64,000 nucleotides of DNA from Methanobacteriaceae archaeon (GTDB lineage: Archaea > Methanobacteriota > Methanobacteria > Methanobacteriales > Methanobacteriaceae): contig JAUSNX010000001.1 in assembly GCA_030656015.1 (NCBI GenBank), positions 248,001 to 312,000 on the forward strand, in the 5' to 3' direction. Position numbers and translations under genes: made by a program. The stretch's first letter is position 1, and each line of letters starts with the position of its first letter. This document shows, one piece after another, positions 18,868 through 27,744 of this stretch. A model generated the notes under the pieces. That model had not been told where the DNA came from, did not search any database, and was given only the letters and a program-made list of their open reading frames with translations.

Positions 18868-19533
18868 ATGAATTTAAAAAAAAATACCGGTTATGAGGCA
18901 GCTAAAGAAGTTTTAGATGGGCAGATCGTTGGTTTAGGAACTGGATCAACCACTCATTATTTTATAGAAAAACTAGGAATGAGAATAAAAGAAGAAGATT
19001 TGGACATTATGGGAATACCCACATCTTATCAGTCTTTCTTCCTGGCCAAAGACTGCAATATACCAGTAACCACTCTAGAAGAACACGATATAGATCTTGC
19101 TGTAGATGGTGCTGATGAAGTAGATCCTGCACTTAATCTAATTAAAGGAGGAGGTGCGGCTCACACACTGGAAAAAATTATCGATTACTCTGCAGATCGG
19201 TTTATTGTTATTGTAGATGATTCTAAAATGGTAGAAACCCTTGGAAAATTCCCAGTACCATTAGAAGTTATTCCTACTGCATCTAGAGTCGTTTCTCAAA
19301 TTCTAGAAGATATGGGAGTGGTTACTTCAATAAGAATGGCTGAGCGAAAAGATGGTCCAGTTATAACTGACAATGGAAATTTTGTCATAGATGCTGAATT
19401 CGGGATTTTAAATGATCCAGAAGAACTTGAAATTGAATTGAATTCCATTCCAGGCGTTGTTGAAAACGGAATTTTCTCGGGAGTTGTTGATCAAGTTTTT
19501 GTGGGAACACCAGACGGTATAAAAAAGATTTAG
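18868..19533 (+). CDS. rpiA: Ribose-5-phosphate isomerase A
   Basis: Interconverts ribose-5-phosphate and ribulose-5-phosphate, feeding nucleotide synthesis from the archaeal ribulose-monophosphate route. The 221 residues contain [12 protein letters not shown] (21-32), the active-site segment [12 protein letters not shown] near 72-83 and [12 protein letters not shown] near 90-101, and the later [16 protein letters not shown]. The ribosome site AAGGAG is 7 nt before the ATG. It is a single gene on its own transcript, 142 nt after the UPF0179 gene. Confidence 0.95.
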   Translation: MNLKKNTGYEAAKEVLDGQIVGLGTGSTTHYFIEKLGMRIKEEDLDIMGIPTSYQSFFLAKDCNIPVTTLEEHDIDLAVDGADEVDPALNLIKGGGAAHTLEKIIDYSADRFIVIVDDSKMVETLGKFPVPLEVIPTASRVVSQILEDMGVVTSIRMAERKDGPVITDNGNFVIDAEFGILNDPEELEIELNSIPGVVENGIFSGVVDQVFVGTPDGIKKI

Positions 19534-19738
19534 TTTTTAATATTACAACTATTATGAACTAAAATTTGAAATAAAATTATTTTAAAAATAGAATGTAGTA
19601 ACTAAAAATCTAATTTATTTTTATTAAATTAATAAAATTAAAAAAAATTTTCTAAAATCAATTATAATTTTTAGAACATATTTAGGACCAAATTTAATTT
19701 AGTATAATATTTCTTTTAAAAAACACTTAATTTTTAAT

Positions 19739-19945
19739 TTAAATGGTTATAGTAACTATGTGTGCAAATGGCAATATAACCGAAGTTTTATTCTTTCCTC
19801 CACGTAATCTTAGCTCTATAAGTACATAATCAGTTTCTACAGTTTTAACTTCACCATAATATGTTTTACCCGTGATAAGGGTTATACTTAAATAATCACC
19901 TAAAGCTGATTTAAGTGTATCTCTAAGATCTGAACCGCATTCCAT
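19739..19945 (-). CDS. Small Sm-like (LSm-type) protein
   Basis: A 68-residue protein in which most of the length reads as a single small beta barrel: an N-terminal helix SDLRDTLKSAL, then GDYLSITLITGKTYYGEVKTV, DYVLIELRL and a final LPFAHIVTITI strand. That is the Sm1/Sm2 order of LSm proteins, which bind RNA as rings, but the diagnostic Sm2 motif (IRG/CNG-like) is replaced by LPFAHI. It may be a diverged LSm or another SH3-like barrel. The ORF has an ATG start and no neighbour on its transcript. Confidence 0.6.
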   Translation of the reverse strand: MECGSDLRDTLKSALGDYLSITLITGKTYYGEVKTVETDYVLIELRLRGGKNKTSVILPFAHIVTITI

Positions 19946-20252
19946 ACTAATTCCCTCATTTTAAATATAATATATTCATTTGAAATGCTCTGAAATTATT
20001 TATTAATAGATTATAAATTCTAAATTTTGAAATTTATACGATTTTTAACATGAGTTGTATCATGATTTTTTTTAGTTCACAAATAATTTTTATTAAAACT
20101 TATACTTATAAATTAAGAATTCTTATTTAAATTTATTTAATATTTCAATAATTAATAACTACGAAATAAATGCTGATAAAAAATAGAATCCAGTCAAAAT
20201 AGTAATTAATTCACTATTAAATAATCTAAATAAAAATTAACCCAAATTTGAA
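19946..20252. other. Intergenic region with small hairpin and T-tract
   Basis: About 307 nt of A/T-rich DNA between the Sm-like gene and the metal-permease gene, both on the minus strand. A short plus-strand hairpin, CATGA (20049-20053) with TCATG (20060-20064), is followed by eight T residues at 20066-20073. This resembles a terminator, but the only plus-strand gene that could use it ends 500 nt away. No ORF was seen. Confidence 0.35.
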
Positions 20253-21062
20253 TCACAATTTAAACAAGTATTTTCGTGCAATTGATACCGCCGCAAAGGC
20301 CATTCCTAACACTAATACTATGGTTGCTCCTGAAGAAATATCATAAATATATGATAACATCAGGCCAGACATGGTGAGAATCATACCTAAGAAAATAGAT
20401 AATAACATCAATTTTGGAAGATTGTAAGTAAATTGTCGAGCAATAGCAGATGGGATCGTTAAAAGAGCTATTATTAAAATCACACCCACCACTTTAATCA
20501 AAACAACAACACTCAAAGCCACCATAGCCAGCAAAAGTATGTAAAAAAGATTAGCACGAATTCCTAATGCTTCTGCGAACTCTTCATCAAATGATATGGC
20601 TGCAAATTCTCTTCTAAATAAAATTACGGTTAATAAAATAATTATATCTAAAACCAACATTATAATTAAGTCAGAACTAGGAACTGTTAAAATACTTCCA
20701 AAAAGGTAACTAAACAAATCTGGAGCATATCCTGGAGTTATATTAATAAATATTATACCAATGGCCATTCCCACAGACCATAATATTCCTATAGCAGTAT
20801 CTTCACTAATATCAACTTTTTTGCTTATCTCACCCATAAAAACAGCGGATAAAATACTAAATGGTATGGCAGTTATTACGGGGTTAATTCCCAGGAAATA
20901 TCCCAATCCAATACCACCAAATGCCGCATGTGATATTCCACCACTTATAGAAACTATTTTTTTGAGAACTACATAAGTTCCCACTAGGCCACATGCTACA
21001 CTGACTAAAATAGCAGAAATAAGTGCATTTTGCATGAATTGATATTGAAGAAAATCCAGCAT
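20253..21062 (-). CDS. znuB: ZnuB-type metal ABC transporter permease
   Basis: Membrane subunit of an importer for a divalent metal (Zn, Mn or, given the adjacent NikR, possibly Ni). The 269 residues contain seven or eight helices. Family features include [31 protein letters not shown] near the start and the [14 protein letters not shown] coupling segment. A TTG-initiated longer form (21086) is possible, but AGGAG sits 7 nt before the ATG at 21062, which decides the start. It is the last gene of a three-gene operon, 36 nt after the ATPase gene. Confidence 0.9.
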   Translation of the reverse strand: MLDFLQYQFMQNALISAILVSVACGLVGTYVVLKKIVSISGGISHAAFGGIGLGYFLGINPVITAIPFSILSAVFMGEISKKVDISEDTAIGILWSVGMAIGIIFINITPGYAPDLFSYLFGSILTVPSSDLIIMLVLDIIILLTVILFRREFAAISFDEEFAEALGIRANLFYILLLAMVALSVVVLIKVVGVILIIALLTIPSAIARQFTYNLPKLMLLSIFLGMILTMSGLMLSYIYDISSGATIVLVLGMAFAAVSIARKYLFKL

Positions 21063-21098
21063 TAAATCGCTCCTAAAAATTATCAAAATTATAGTGAA

Positions 21099-21845
21099 TT
21101 AATGTTCTTTTAATACTCTTCTAGGTGTTTCATGAGTTATTAAATCTAATTTAAAGTTATATGCTTCTTTTATACCTTTAGCAGCAGTTTCAACAGGACC
21201 ATGCGAAAATAGACGGCCATTTAAACAAGCTATGCTTTCTACATAAGATGAAACCACACCCACATCATGAGAAACTAAAACAACCGCCATTTCTTTCCTA
21301 ATTTTCTTTAAAAGTTCATAAAACAGACCTTGCATTTCCGGATCAATACTAGCAGTTGGTTCATCAAGTAATAACAATTTAGGCCTTCTAGATAAAGCTC
21401 TTGCAATTAGAACACGCTGCATCTCACCTCCAGATAAATTTCCAATTTGTTTATCCTTAAAATCAGCCATTTTAACTGCTTTAAGAGATTCCATGACATA
21501 TTTTTCATCTTTATTATTGTAATCCTTGAAAATTCCATTATATCTACCCATCATGACCGTATCAAACACATTAATGGGAAAATCAGATTCCAAGTGAGTT
21601 ATTTGAGGCAAATACCCAATTTTAGTTCTTGCTTCTTCAGGAGCAGTATTAAAAACCGACACAGTGCCATTCTCGGGTTTTAATAATCCCATTATAATTT
21701 TTAGCAATGTGCTTTTTCCACCGCCATTAGGACCAATTATTGCTAAAAAATCATTATTTTTTATAGAAAGAGTTATATCTTCAAGAATATAATTATCCTT
21801 AATTTTATAGCTCATATTTTTAATTGAGACCACATTAGAAGACAT
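21099..21845 (-). CDS. znuC: ZnuC-type metal ABC transporter ATPase
   Basis: Cytoplasmic ATPase of the metal importer, 248 residues. Walker A is GPNGGGKST near residue 37, the Q-loop is GYLPQ, the ABC signature is LSGGEMQRV near 137, Walker B is LLLLDEPTASID, and the switch histidine lies in LVSHDVGVV. An in-frame start exists 18 nt upstream, but GGTGA lies 5 nt before the ATG at 21845, which I take as the start. The gene lies between the binding-protein gene and the permease gene in an operon. Confidence 0.92.
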   Translation of the reverse strand: MSSNVVSIKNMSYKIKDNYILEDITLSIKNNDFLAIIGPNGGGKSTLLKIIMGLLKPENGTVSVFNTAPEEARTKIGYLPQITHLESDFPINVFDTVMMGRYNGIFKDYNNKDEKYVMESLKAVKMADFKDKQIGNLSGGEMQRVLIARALSRRPKLLLLDEPTASIDPEMQGLFYELLKKIRKEMAVVLVSHDVGVVSSYVESIACLNGRLFSHGPVETAAKGIKEAYNFKLDLITHETPRRVLKEH

Positions 21846-21937
21846 TAAATCACCATACGTCACAATCTAATAATTTATTTTATAAAGATTCATTGATTAA
21901 TCCAATTTAAGTTCCTATTTAAATAGAATTTATTATT

Positions 21938-22867
21938 TCACCCATTTTCGAAGGCCTTGACAATTTTTCTCATATTAAAGACATAGTCTGGTGAAAGTTC
22001 ATCTATAAAAACAACTTTAGCACCAATTTCAGAAGCTATGACCTCTGAACTTCTCGTATTATACTGAGGTGAAACAAATATTGCCGTAATATTATCTTTT
22101 TTGGATAAATCAATAATATTCATCATTTCTTTAGGCGTTGGATCTTTTCCTTCCTTTTCAATCGCTATTTGAGTCATTCCATAATCCTGGCAGAAATATC
22201 CCCATGAAGGATGATAAACCAATATTTTTGACCCTTTTTGATTAAAAAGCTCATTAGTGATATTTTTATCAAGTTGCCTTAGTTCTTTCAAGTAGTTTTC
22301 TTTATTAATTAAATAATATTCCTTATTTTCTGGGTCAATTTTTACCAGACCTTGATAAATATTTTCAACCATTATTTGGGCATTTTTGGGCGAAACCCAT
22401 ACATGAGGATCAGATTCAATTTCAGCATTAGAATTATTTTCCGTATTTTTTTCAATACTTGGAATAAAATTAACCCCCTTAGAATCATTTATGATAAGCA
22501 TATTACGATTAAGAGATTTTATTTTATCAATCCAAGTTATTTCAAAGTCAATCCCCGACCCTACCTGAACATACATTTGAGCATTAGCAATCTGCTCCAT
22601 TTGGCTGGCTTTTGGTTCATAAGTATGTGGATCAGCTCCGGGAGGAACCATGATGATTACCTGGACTTTATCACCACCCACTTTCTCAATGAATTCTTTT
22701 TGAGGTAAAACCGATGCTGCAACAACAATTTTAGTGTTAGATACATTTGAAGTATTATTATTATTATTATTCAAAAAATTATGATAATTAGAAAAATAAA
22801 TTAGTACACTTGAAACAGTTAAAATTATTAAAACTACAATAAAAAGAATCTTAAAGTCTTTTTCCAT
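21938..22867 (-). CDS. znuA: ZnuA-type metal-binding lipid- or membrane-anchored protein
   Basis: Extracytoplasmic receptor of the metal importer, 309 residues. An N-terminal membrane anchor (8-28) is followed by an asparagine-run linker, then the cluster A-I type binding domain. Probable metal ligands by family position are H81 (GADPHTYEP), H155 (DPHVWVSP), H219 (VYHPSWGYF) and the acidic D289/E290. The His-rich loop of many zinc receptors is missing and replaced by an Asn/Glu stretch near 140-150. First gene of the operon, divergent from the nikR-like gene. Metal identity cannot be fixed from the sequence. Confidence 0.88.
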   Translation of the reverse strand: MEKDFKILFIVVLIILTVSSVLIYFSNYHNFLNNNNNNTSNVSNTKIVVAASVLPQKEFIEKVGGDKVQVIIMVPPGADPHTYEPKASQMEQIANAQMYVQVGSGIDFEITWIDKIKSLNRNMLIINDSKGVNFIPSIEKNTENNSNAEIESDPHVWVSPKNAQIMVENIYQGLVKIDPENKEYYLINKENYLKELRQLDKNITNELFNQKGSKILVYHPSWGYFCQDYGMTQIAIEKEGKDPTPKEMMNIIDLSKKDNITAIFVSPQYNTRSSEVIASEIGAKVVFIDELSPDYVFNMRKIVKAFENG

Positions 22868-22939
22868 GTAATTCCTCTAATAGCATAGCTCTAAAAGGGC
22901 CCTAATAATTTTTTAAGACCTTGAAAGTTAAGATAATAA

Positions 22940-22985
22940 ATTTATTAATATTTCTTAATTTAATATATAATATTTATTAATATTT
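22940..22985. promoter_or_regulatory. Paired direct repeat between znuA and nikR (candidate operator)
   Basis: The 14-mer ATTTATTAATATTT occurs at 22940-22953 and again at 22972-22985, 32 bp apart (about three helical turns). It lies in the only intergenic space shared by the divergent importer operon and the nikR-like gene, and contains the dyad TATTAATA. It is made only of A and T, so chance recurrence cannot be dismissed. Confidence 0.4.
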
Positions 22986-23016
22986 ATAATTAATCTTAAT
23001 AAAATTTATGAAAACA

Positions 23017-23025
23017 TTTATAAAT
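23017..23025 (+). promoter_or_regulatory. TATA box of the nikR-like gene
   Basis: TTTATAAAT lies about 25 nt upstream of the ATG at 23042 with no ribosome site between, which points to a leaderless message. Confidence 0.45.
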
Positions 23026-23041
23026 AGTTATTAAAAAAATT

Positions 23042-23431
23042 ATGGCTATGACAATAATAAGCATATCCCTAAATGAAAAACTTTTAGGAGAATTAGACTC
23101 TCTAAAAGAAGATATGGGATTTTCTGGCAGATCCGATGTTATTAGAGCCGCTGCTAGAATGTTAATTGATGATAACCGACAAAGCAAAAATATCTCAGGA
23201 AATGTGAATGCTGTAATTTTTTTAATACATAGTCAAAAAGTTGAAGATAAAGTAACTGAGGTTAAACACAACTATGAAGACATCATAAATACTCAAATAC
23301 ACAGTCATTTAAAAGAGGGAAATTGTCTTGAAATATTCATTTTAGAAGGTGATGCTTTGCGAATAAAAGACCTTGCTCGGAAGTTTAGAAACTGTGGGAA
23401 AATGGAGCATCTCAAGGTGATTGTTTTTTAG
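23042..23431 (+). CDS. nikR: NikR-type ribbon-helix-helix metal-responsive repressor
   Basis: A 129-residue regulator. Residues 3-45 are the ribbon-helix-helix DNA-binding domain (IISISLNEKLLGELDSL, then GFSGRSDVIRAAARML). Residues 55-129 are the ACT-like ligand domain. H76, H87, H89 and C95 are all present and have the same numbering as the four nickel ligands of E. coli NikR. The gene is divergent from a ZnuABC-type operon and likely controls it and itself. A TATA box directly before the ATG suggests a leaderless message. A second ATG two codons in is possible. Confidence 0.85.
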   Translation: MAMTIISISLNEKLLGELDSLKEDMGFSGRSDVIRAAARMLIDDNRQSKNISGNVNAVIFLIHSQKVEDKVTEVKHNYEDIINTQIHSHLKEGNCLEIFILEGDALRIKDLARKFRNCGKMEHLKVIVF

Positions 23432-23529
23432 ATTAGTATAAAATAATAAACAAATATCAATATTTAAAAAAAATAATTAAATAATATTGAAATAAATAAT
23501 ATTGAGTAGATTTATCTAATTCATTTTAA

Positions 23530-24291
23530 TTATTCAGAGTCCCGATATTCATGCTTAAATGTAGCATCATACAATTTAGATGCTTTGAAGTCTCCTGGAT
23601 CTAAAACCGGGCCCACCACAATCATAGCTGTTTTTTTAATTCCAGCATCAACTACTTTTTTAGAAATATTTTCCAGAGTACCTCTAACAACTATTTCTTC
23701 TGGCCAGGAAGCTTTCTGAACAACACCCACTGGAGTATCCAAAGGATAATGACTCAAAAGATCTTCTACCACATTTTTTATCATATGAACGCCTAAAAAT
23801 ATGCACATAGTCGCCTGATGACTGGCCAGACTAGATATTGATTCTTTTGAAGGTTTAGGGGTTCTACCTTCAGGTCGAGTGATAATCACAGTCTGTGAAA
23901 TTTCAGGAAGGGTTAATTCAGATCTTAAAGCAGCTGCTGTTGCAAAAAGAGAACTTACTCCTGGAATTATATCATATTCAATTCCTTTTTTATCCAGTTC
24001 TCGAATCTGTTCCCCAATAGCACCATAAATAGCCGGATCGCCCGTATGGACCCTGGCCACAGTTTTACCTTCTAAAACTCCACTTTCCATTAAATCAATA
24101 ATTTCATTTAGATTTAAAGAAGCACTATTATGAATAGTTGCATCTTCTCGAGCACAGCTTAAAATATCTTTATTTACTAAAGAACCAGCATATATTATAA
24201 TTTCTGCGTTCTCAATAACTTTATAAGCCTTGACAGTAAGTAGTTCCGGGTCGCCAGGACCTCCACCGATGAAAATCACTTTTCCACTCAT
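23530..24291 (-). CDS. cbiF: Cobalt-precorrin-4 C11-methyltransferase
   Basis: Methylates C11 of cobalt-precorrin-4 in the anaerobic corrinoid pathway, providing the cobamide needed by methyltransferases of methanogenesis. The 253 residues have the tetrapyrrole methylase fold with GGGPGDPELLTVKAY (9-23), YAGSLVNKD, the VARVHTGDPAIYGAIGEQ segment and GVVQKASWPEE. The CobM/CbiF branch is indicated by these segments together. It is not adjacent to other cob genes apart from cbiC, 33 kb away in this window. Confidence 0.92.
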   Translation of the reverse strand: MSGKVIFIGGGPGDPELLTVKAYKVIENAEIIIYAGSLVNKDILSCAREDATIHNSASLNLNEIIDLMESGVLEGKTVARVHTGDPAIYGAIGEQIRELDKKGIEYDIIPGVSSLFATAAALRSELTLPEISQTVIITRPEGRTPKPSKESISSLASHQATMCIFLGVHMIKNVVEDLLSHYPLDTPVGVVQKASWPEEIVVRGTLENISKKVVDAGIKKTAMIVVGPVLDPGDFKASKLYDATFKHEYRDSE

Positions 24292-24426
24292 AGTTTCACT
24301 TTACACTGATTTTAATATGTTTAAATTAGTTATTGAATTATTTTAAGATTATATAATACTATATCAATTAAATATAATTTTTTAATTAAAATATAAATTA
24401 TAAAAATTCATTAATTAAAAATTCCA

Positions 24427-25365
24427 TCAAATTTTTGAATTTTGTTTCGTAGAATCTGGTTTAATATTAATTTTTTCTTCATAAATCTCTATTACACCAT
24501 AAGGACACTCTTTTATGCAAATTTCACAAACTCCACAAGAAGCTGGGTCAATTTCAGCTTTTCCATTATTATCAACAAAAACGGTTTCATCTCCCGCCCT
24601 CACATTAGGACAGGCCGCACGGCATAAATAATCACAGTCTTCCCCACCCAAACACACTTCATTATCCACCACCGCAGATTTGAGAGTAAAACCTAAAGCC
24701 CTTTTTACAGATTCTTTGGTTTTATAACCTGCCAGATGCATAATCGTATCTCCCACCATTGGATCAGTGTTCATAGAGGCCAGACAGGGATAATTATGAA
24801 ATTTATTTCCGGATTCAAATTCGGCATCTTCAATAGGCAACCCCAGCAGTTTTTCAGCTATGTGCCATGTCGAACCACAGGGAGCACCCCTAATAACAAT
24901 TATACCATTTATTCTACTATCTGCATCTATTTCAAGTTTTGGTTTTCCAAAAAGCTCTGCAAATCGATCTATAAATTCATCCCCATTAGGAATTAAAGCA
25001 CAAAATGGTTTAGGAAATATTATTTTAACTTCACTATTGATATTTTTAACCATAAGTTCTATTTCATTTTGAAGACCAGCTGGAATCTGTTTAGGATCAT
25101 GAATAGGTACGATAACTGATTTAATACCAGTTTGAGAAATAATTTCCGGAATTACTAAATTGATATCACCAAATAGGCCAACAGATATTAGTAATTCCGC
25201 TTCTGGAAGATTTTCAGGAATGTAAGTCGAAACATCATCTAAAAACTCAGGTAAGTCATCTGAAAATTCGTAAATTCCTACAATATATTGTGCGAATCCC
25301 TTTGAAGCAATAGTATTAACAATCCTAGAGCCATATTCACCAGAACTTAAAATTACAATTTTCAT
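24427..25365 (-). CDS. DUF166 protein with C-terminal ferredoxin domain
   Basis: A 312-residue protein of methanogens. Residues 1-230 form the DUF166 domain, with conserved cysteines in PFCALIP, GAPCGSTWHIAEKLLG and HNYPCLASM. Residues about 235-300 hold an iron-sulfur region with C-x-G-G-E-D-C-x3-C-x3-C and a clear C-x2-C-x2-C-x3-C-P set (CGVCEICIKECPYGVIE). Function is unknown; it is a redox protein by appearance. Monocistronic, 135 nt upstream of cbiF on the same strand, so weak co-transcription is possible. The family call is firm, the function open. Confidence 0.85.
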   Translation of the reverse strand: MKIVILSSGEYGSRIVNTIASKGFAQYIVGIYEFSDDLPEFLDDVSTYIPENLPEAELLISVGLFGDINLVIPEIISQTGIKSVIVPIHDPKQIPAGLQNEIELMVKNINSEVKIIFPKPFCALIPNGDEFIDRFAELFGKPKLEIDADSRINGIIVIRGAPCGSTWHIAEKLLGLPIEDAEFESGNKFHNYPCLASMNTDPMVGDTIMHLAGYKTKESVKRALGFTLKSAVVDNEVCLGGEDCDYLCRAACPNVRAGDETVFVDNNGKAEIDPASCGVCEICIKECPYGVIEIYEEKINIKPDSTKQNSKI

Positions 25366-25502
25366 TTTATCCCTTGATCAATTATTATTCTTTGTTTATT
25401 GGTTTAAATATTGATTAAATAATTATCAATTATTATTAAAACACACTTAAAAATTATTTAATAAGAATATTCATGTTTTTAAATTTTTTTTAAATATTTC
25501 GT

Positions 25503-25766
25503 TTAATATCTGTAAAATAGAAAATAAGCAACCAGCATTAAAATAACACCTAAAATAACACTAGTAACTAGCATATTTTTATCATTGCCAAAAATAATTG
25601 GTATGGGGCCTATTAAAATGACCCCACCAGTTTTAATTTCACTATTAGAACTTTCTTTAGTATTTTCTGAAGAAGTTGATTGAATCATACTGCCCAAAAA
25701 GATTAGCAGAATTCCAGCTACTACTACAAAAAATCCTATATTGACTAGAGTACTTCCATTAATCAT
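25503..25766 (-). CDS. DUF131/TIGR00304 small membrane protein
   Basis: An 87-residue protein with two membrane helices (about 8-28 and 65-85) and a short loop containing the family pattern GGVILIGPIPIIFGNDKN just before the second helix. Members occur across archaea with no known function. ATG start with AGGA about 9 nt upstream. Same strand as the DUF166 gene, 137 nt away. Confidence 0.8.
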   Translation of the reverse strand: MINGSTLVNIGFFVVVAGILLIFLGSMIQSTSSENTKESSNSEIKTGGVILIGPIPIIFGNDKNMLVTSVILGVILMLVAYFLFYRY

Positions 25767-25944
25767 TAATTAGTTCCTTTGGTCTATTTATTAGGTTATT
25801 GCTATTTATTAATTAATAAACTTAAAAATTACTGATTTTATTTAAATGGATTTAATAAATTTATTTGATATGATTTATAATTTCACAATTTTTATAATTC
25901 GCTAATTAAATATATGCCCTCAATCTTTTTCATGGTTAAAAATG

Positions 25945-26415
25945 TTATAAAACAATTAACTGCTCAATTACATGTTCTTCAATCATTTCCATTTGCAACA
26001 TGCCATCCAGTACTTCATCCAAGTAATTTAAAAGACATTCTTCTTCATTTTCACTGCAAATTTCAGAAATACAAGGACATTGAATCTCATTAATAATCTG
26101 TTCTTTATTAAGGCCATTTACATTCTTACTTAATAAGTTAAACAATGTTAAACAAGATAAAATCTTTATTTTGTTCTTTTTTTCAACATCCAAAAGATTT
26201 AAACTCCCTTTCAAATTTTTAGCCTTTATTTCAGCATTTGGACTTTCTTGAGTGGGAATAACTGTAAGTGCATGTACTTCCTCTGATAAAAAATATTCGC
26301 CCCTACTTATATGAAATTTGTCTCTTTTAAGAACTAAGCCCCCTAAATCATCTATAAACTCAATAAATTCATTGAATTTATATAAAACTCAGGAATAAAT
26401 TCTTATTTGGTACAT
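25945..26415 (-). pseudogene. Unknown gene interrupted by in-frame TGA
   Basis: The open frame visible from a weak TTG at 26214 gives only 89 residues, but the same frame continues upstream for another 58 coding-like codons (KFNEFIEFIDDLGGLVLKRD, then FHISRGEYFLSEEVHA and LTVIPTQESPNAEI) until a TGA at 26391-26389. Beyond it the frame runs 8 codons to ATG at 26415, which has the ribosome site AAGAGG. The full product would be 156 residues with TGA as codon 9. The C-terminal part has five cysteines (CPCISEIC among them) and acidic runs. The family is not recognised. A nonsense mutation is more likely than recoding. Confidence 0.65.
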
Positions 26416-26568
26416 ATAATCCTCTTGGTCATTAATTAATCAGAGACAATATCAATGTTATTTGATAAAATTTGTATGAATTGATTTCAAATATGACAAC
26501 AGATTAATCTAACAATAAAAATATTTATCTAAGTTCAATTAATTATAATTAACCTAAAAAAGTAATAC

Positions 26569-26578
26569 TTTATATATA
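26569..26578 (+). promoter_or_regulatory. TATA box of the pilin-like gene at 26599
   Basis: TTTATATATA is centred about 25 nt before the ATG at 26599, and there is no ribosome site, consistent with a leaderless transcript beginning at or near the start codon. Confidence 0.5.
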
Positions 26579-26598
26579 TTAAATAATATAATATTTTT

Positions 26599-27045
26599 AT
26601 GGATCAAAAGGGAGCTTTAGCAGGAGATTTTATTTTATCATTTTTTATAGCCATAATTATATCAATTGGCCTAATATCCATAGTTTCTGACAGAATAGAT
26701 CATGCCAATGCAAGTGAAAAACTATCAGAAGCTAGAATACTAACTGAAAAAATAGCCAGTGCCATAAATAATGTTCAAACAGGCACAGGAAATGAATTTA
26801 AAATTAAAATGCCTGAAAAGATAGGGAATTCAAGTGATTATACCATATCCATAAATTCTTCAGGAGTTTATATTGAAATAGAAGGCTTGAAAGGGAAATC
26901 AGAGATATATCCTACAGTTATTATAAATGAAATTACAAAAAGTAGTAGCCAAGTTAAGCTTTATCCTGGAAAATCATATTTAATTCAAAATGATGTTTCA
27001 AATCTTCATTTAAAGACCATTATCATAAAAGAATGTGAAAAGTAA
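26599..27045 (+). CDS. Pilin-like exported protein with class III-type N-terminus
   Basis: A 148-residue protein. The start MDQKGALAGDF leads directly into a hydrophobic helix (about 12-29), the build of archaeal type IV pilins, where a prepilin peptidase cuts after a glycine (here G5) and an acidic residue lies at +5 (D10). The remainder is a short helix and a beta-rich domain, predicted outside the cell. First gene of a plus-strand block. A TATA box exactly 25 nt upstream indicates a leaderless message. The pilin assignment is by N-terminal shape only. Confidence 0.6.
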   Translation: MDQKGALAGDFILSFFIAIIISIGLISIVSDRIDHANASEKLSEARILTEKIASAINNVQTGTGNEFKIKMPEKIGNSSDYTISINSSGVYIEIEGLKGKSEIYPTVIINEITKSSSQVKLYPGKSYLIQNDVSNLHLKTIIIKECEK

Positions 27046-27106
27046 GACATTAAATTAAAAAGAAGAATATTAACAAATTTTTTTGAAAACAAACGAGGAG
27101 ATATAC

Positions 27107-27613
27107 ATGTCAAAATTTATAGACAATCAGGGAAATATATCTATAGAATATATGCTGATTGTAGGGATGGCATTTATAATAACCTTAATGATTGTTAATT
27201 TTATAAACACCGAACAAGAACTTGGTAATGCATTAGGTGCAGCTAGATCCGGAGCTTCAGAAGGTATAAATATGAATAATTTTGCCATTTATCCTAAAGA
27301 AGCATTTAAAACCTATGAAACTGAAAAACCAACATTAATTTCACCTTCATCAATAAAAATTGTAAAAATTGAAACCAAAAATCAAGGATATAATATTAAT
27401 TATAAAAAAACAAAAATTCAATTAAAGGTTTTCGTCTCTTGCACAAAACCACTTAATAGTAATGAAAAGAATTCCTTAGGAGATAGAATAAATTATAATA
27501 TCCGAAAAAGCATAAGCATATGTTTTAAAACTGAAAATTTAACAAATAGTATTTATAACCCTGCTTTTTCCCCAAAATATGTTTTCACCACGGCTGATAT
27601 TAAATGGATTTAA
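27107..27613 (+). CDS. Archaeal class III signal peptide (pilin-like) protein
   Basis: A 168-residue protein from the ATG at 27107, whose ribosome site GAGGAG is well spaced; a TTG 24 nt upstream is rejected. The N-terminus FIDNQGNISIEYMLIVGMAF matches the archaeal class III signal pattern (charged residues, QG, then I-S-I-E-Y with Glu at +5 and a hydrophobic helix). These proteins are cut by EppA-type peptidase and polymerise into pili. The exported part is beta-rich with two cysteines that could pair. It follows the other pilin-like gene by 61 nt and probably shares its transcript. Confidence 0.75.
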   Translation: MSKFIDNQGNISIEYMLIVGMAFIITLMIVNFINTEQELGNALGAARSGASEGINMNNFAIYPKEAFKTYETEKPTLISPSSIKIVKIETKNQGYNINYKKTKIQLKVFVSCTKPLNSNEKNSLGDRINYNIRKSISICFKTENLTNSIYNPAFSPKYVFTTADIKWI

Positions 27614-27744
27614 ATTATTCAATTATTTTAAATAAAAATTTGTTGATAAATATTTATATTCCTCAGGTTAATATAATTATTAATAATACAAAATAAAAAT
27701 TAATTTATAGAATTTATTTTCCAATGCATAAAATAACTACTCAT

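Noticed and set aside
26389-26391. TGA as a selenocysteine codon
   Set aside because: Selenocysteine use is known mainly from Methanococcales and Methanopyrus. I saw no SECIS-like hairpin near the gene, and codon 9 is an unlikely site. A nonsense mutation explains it more simply.
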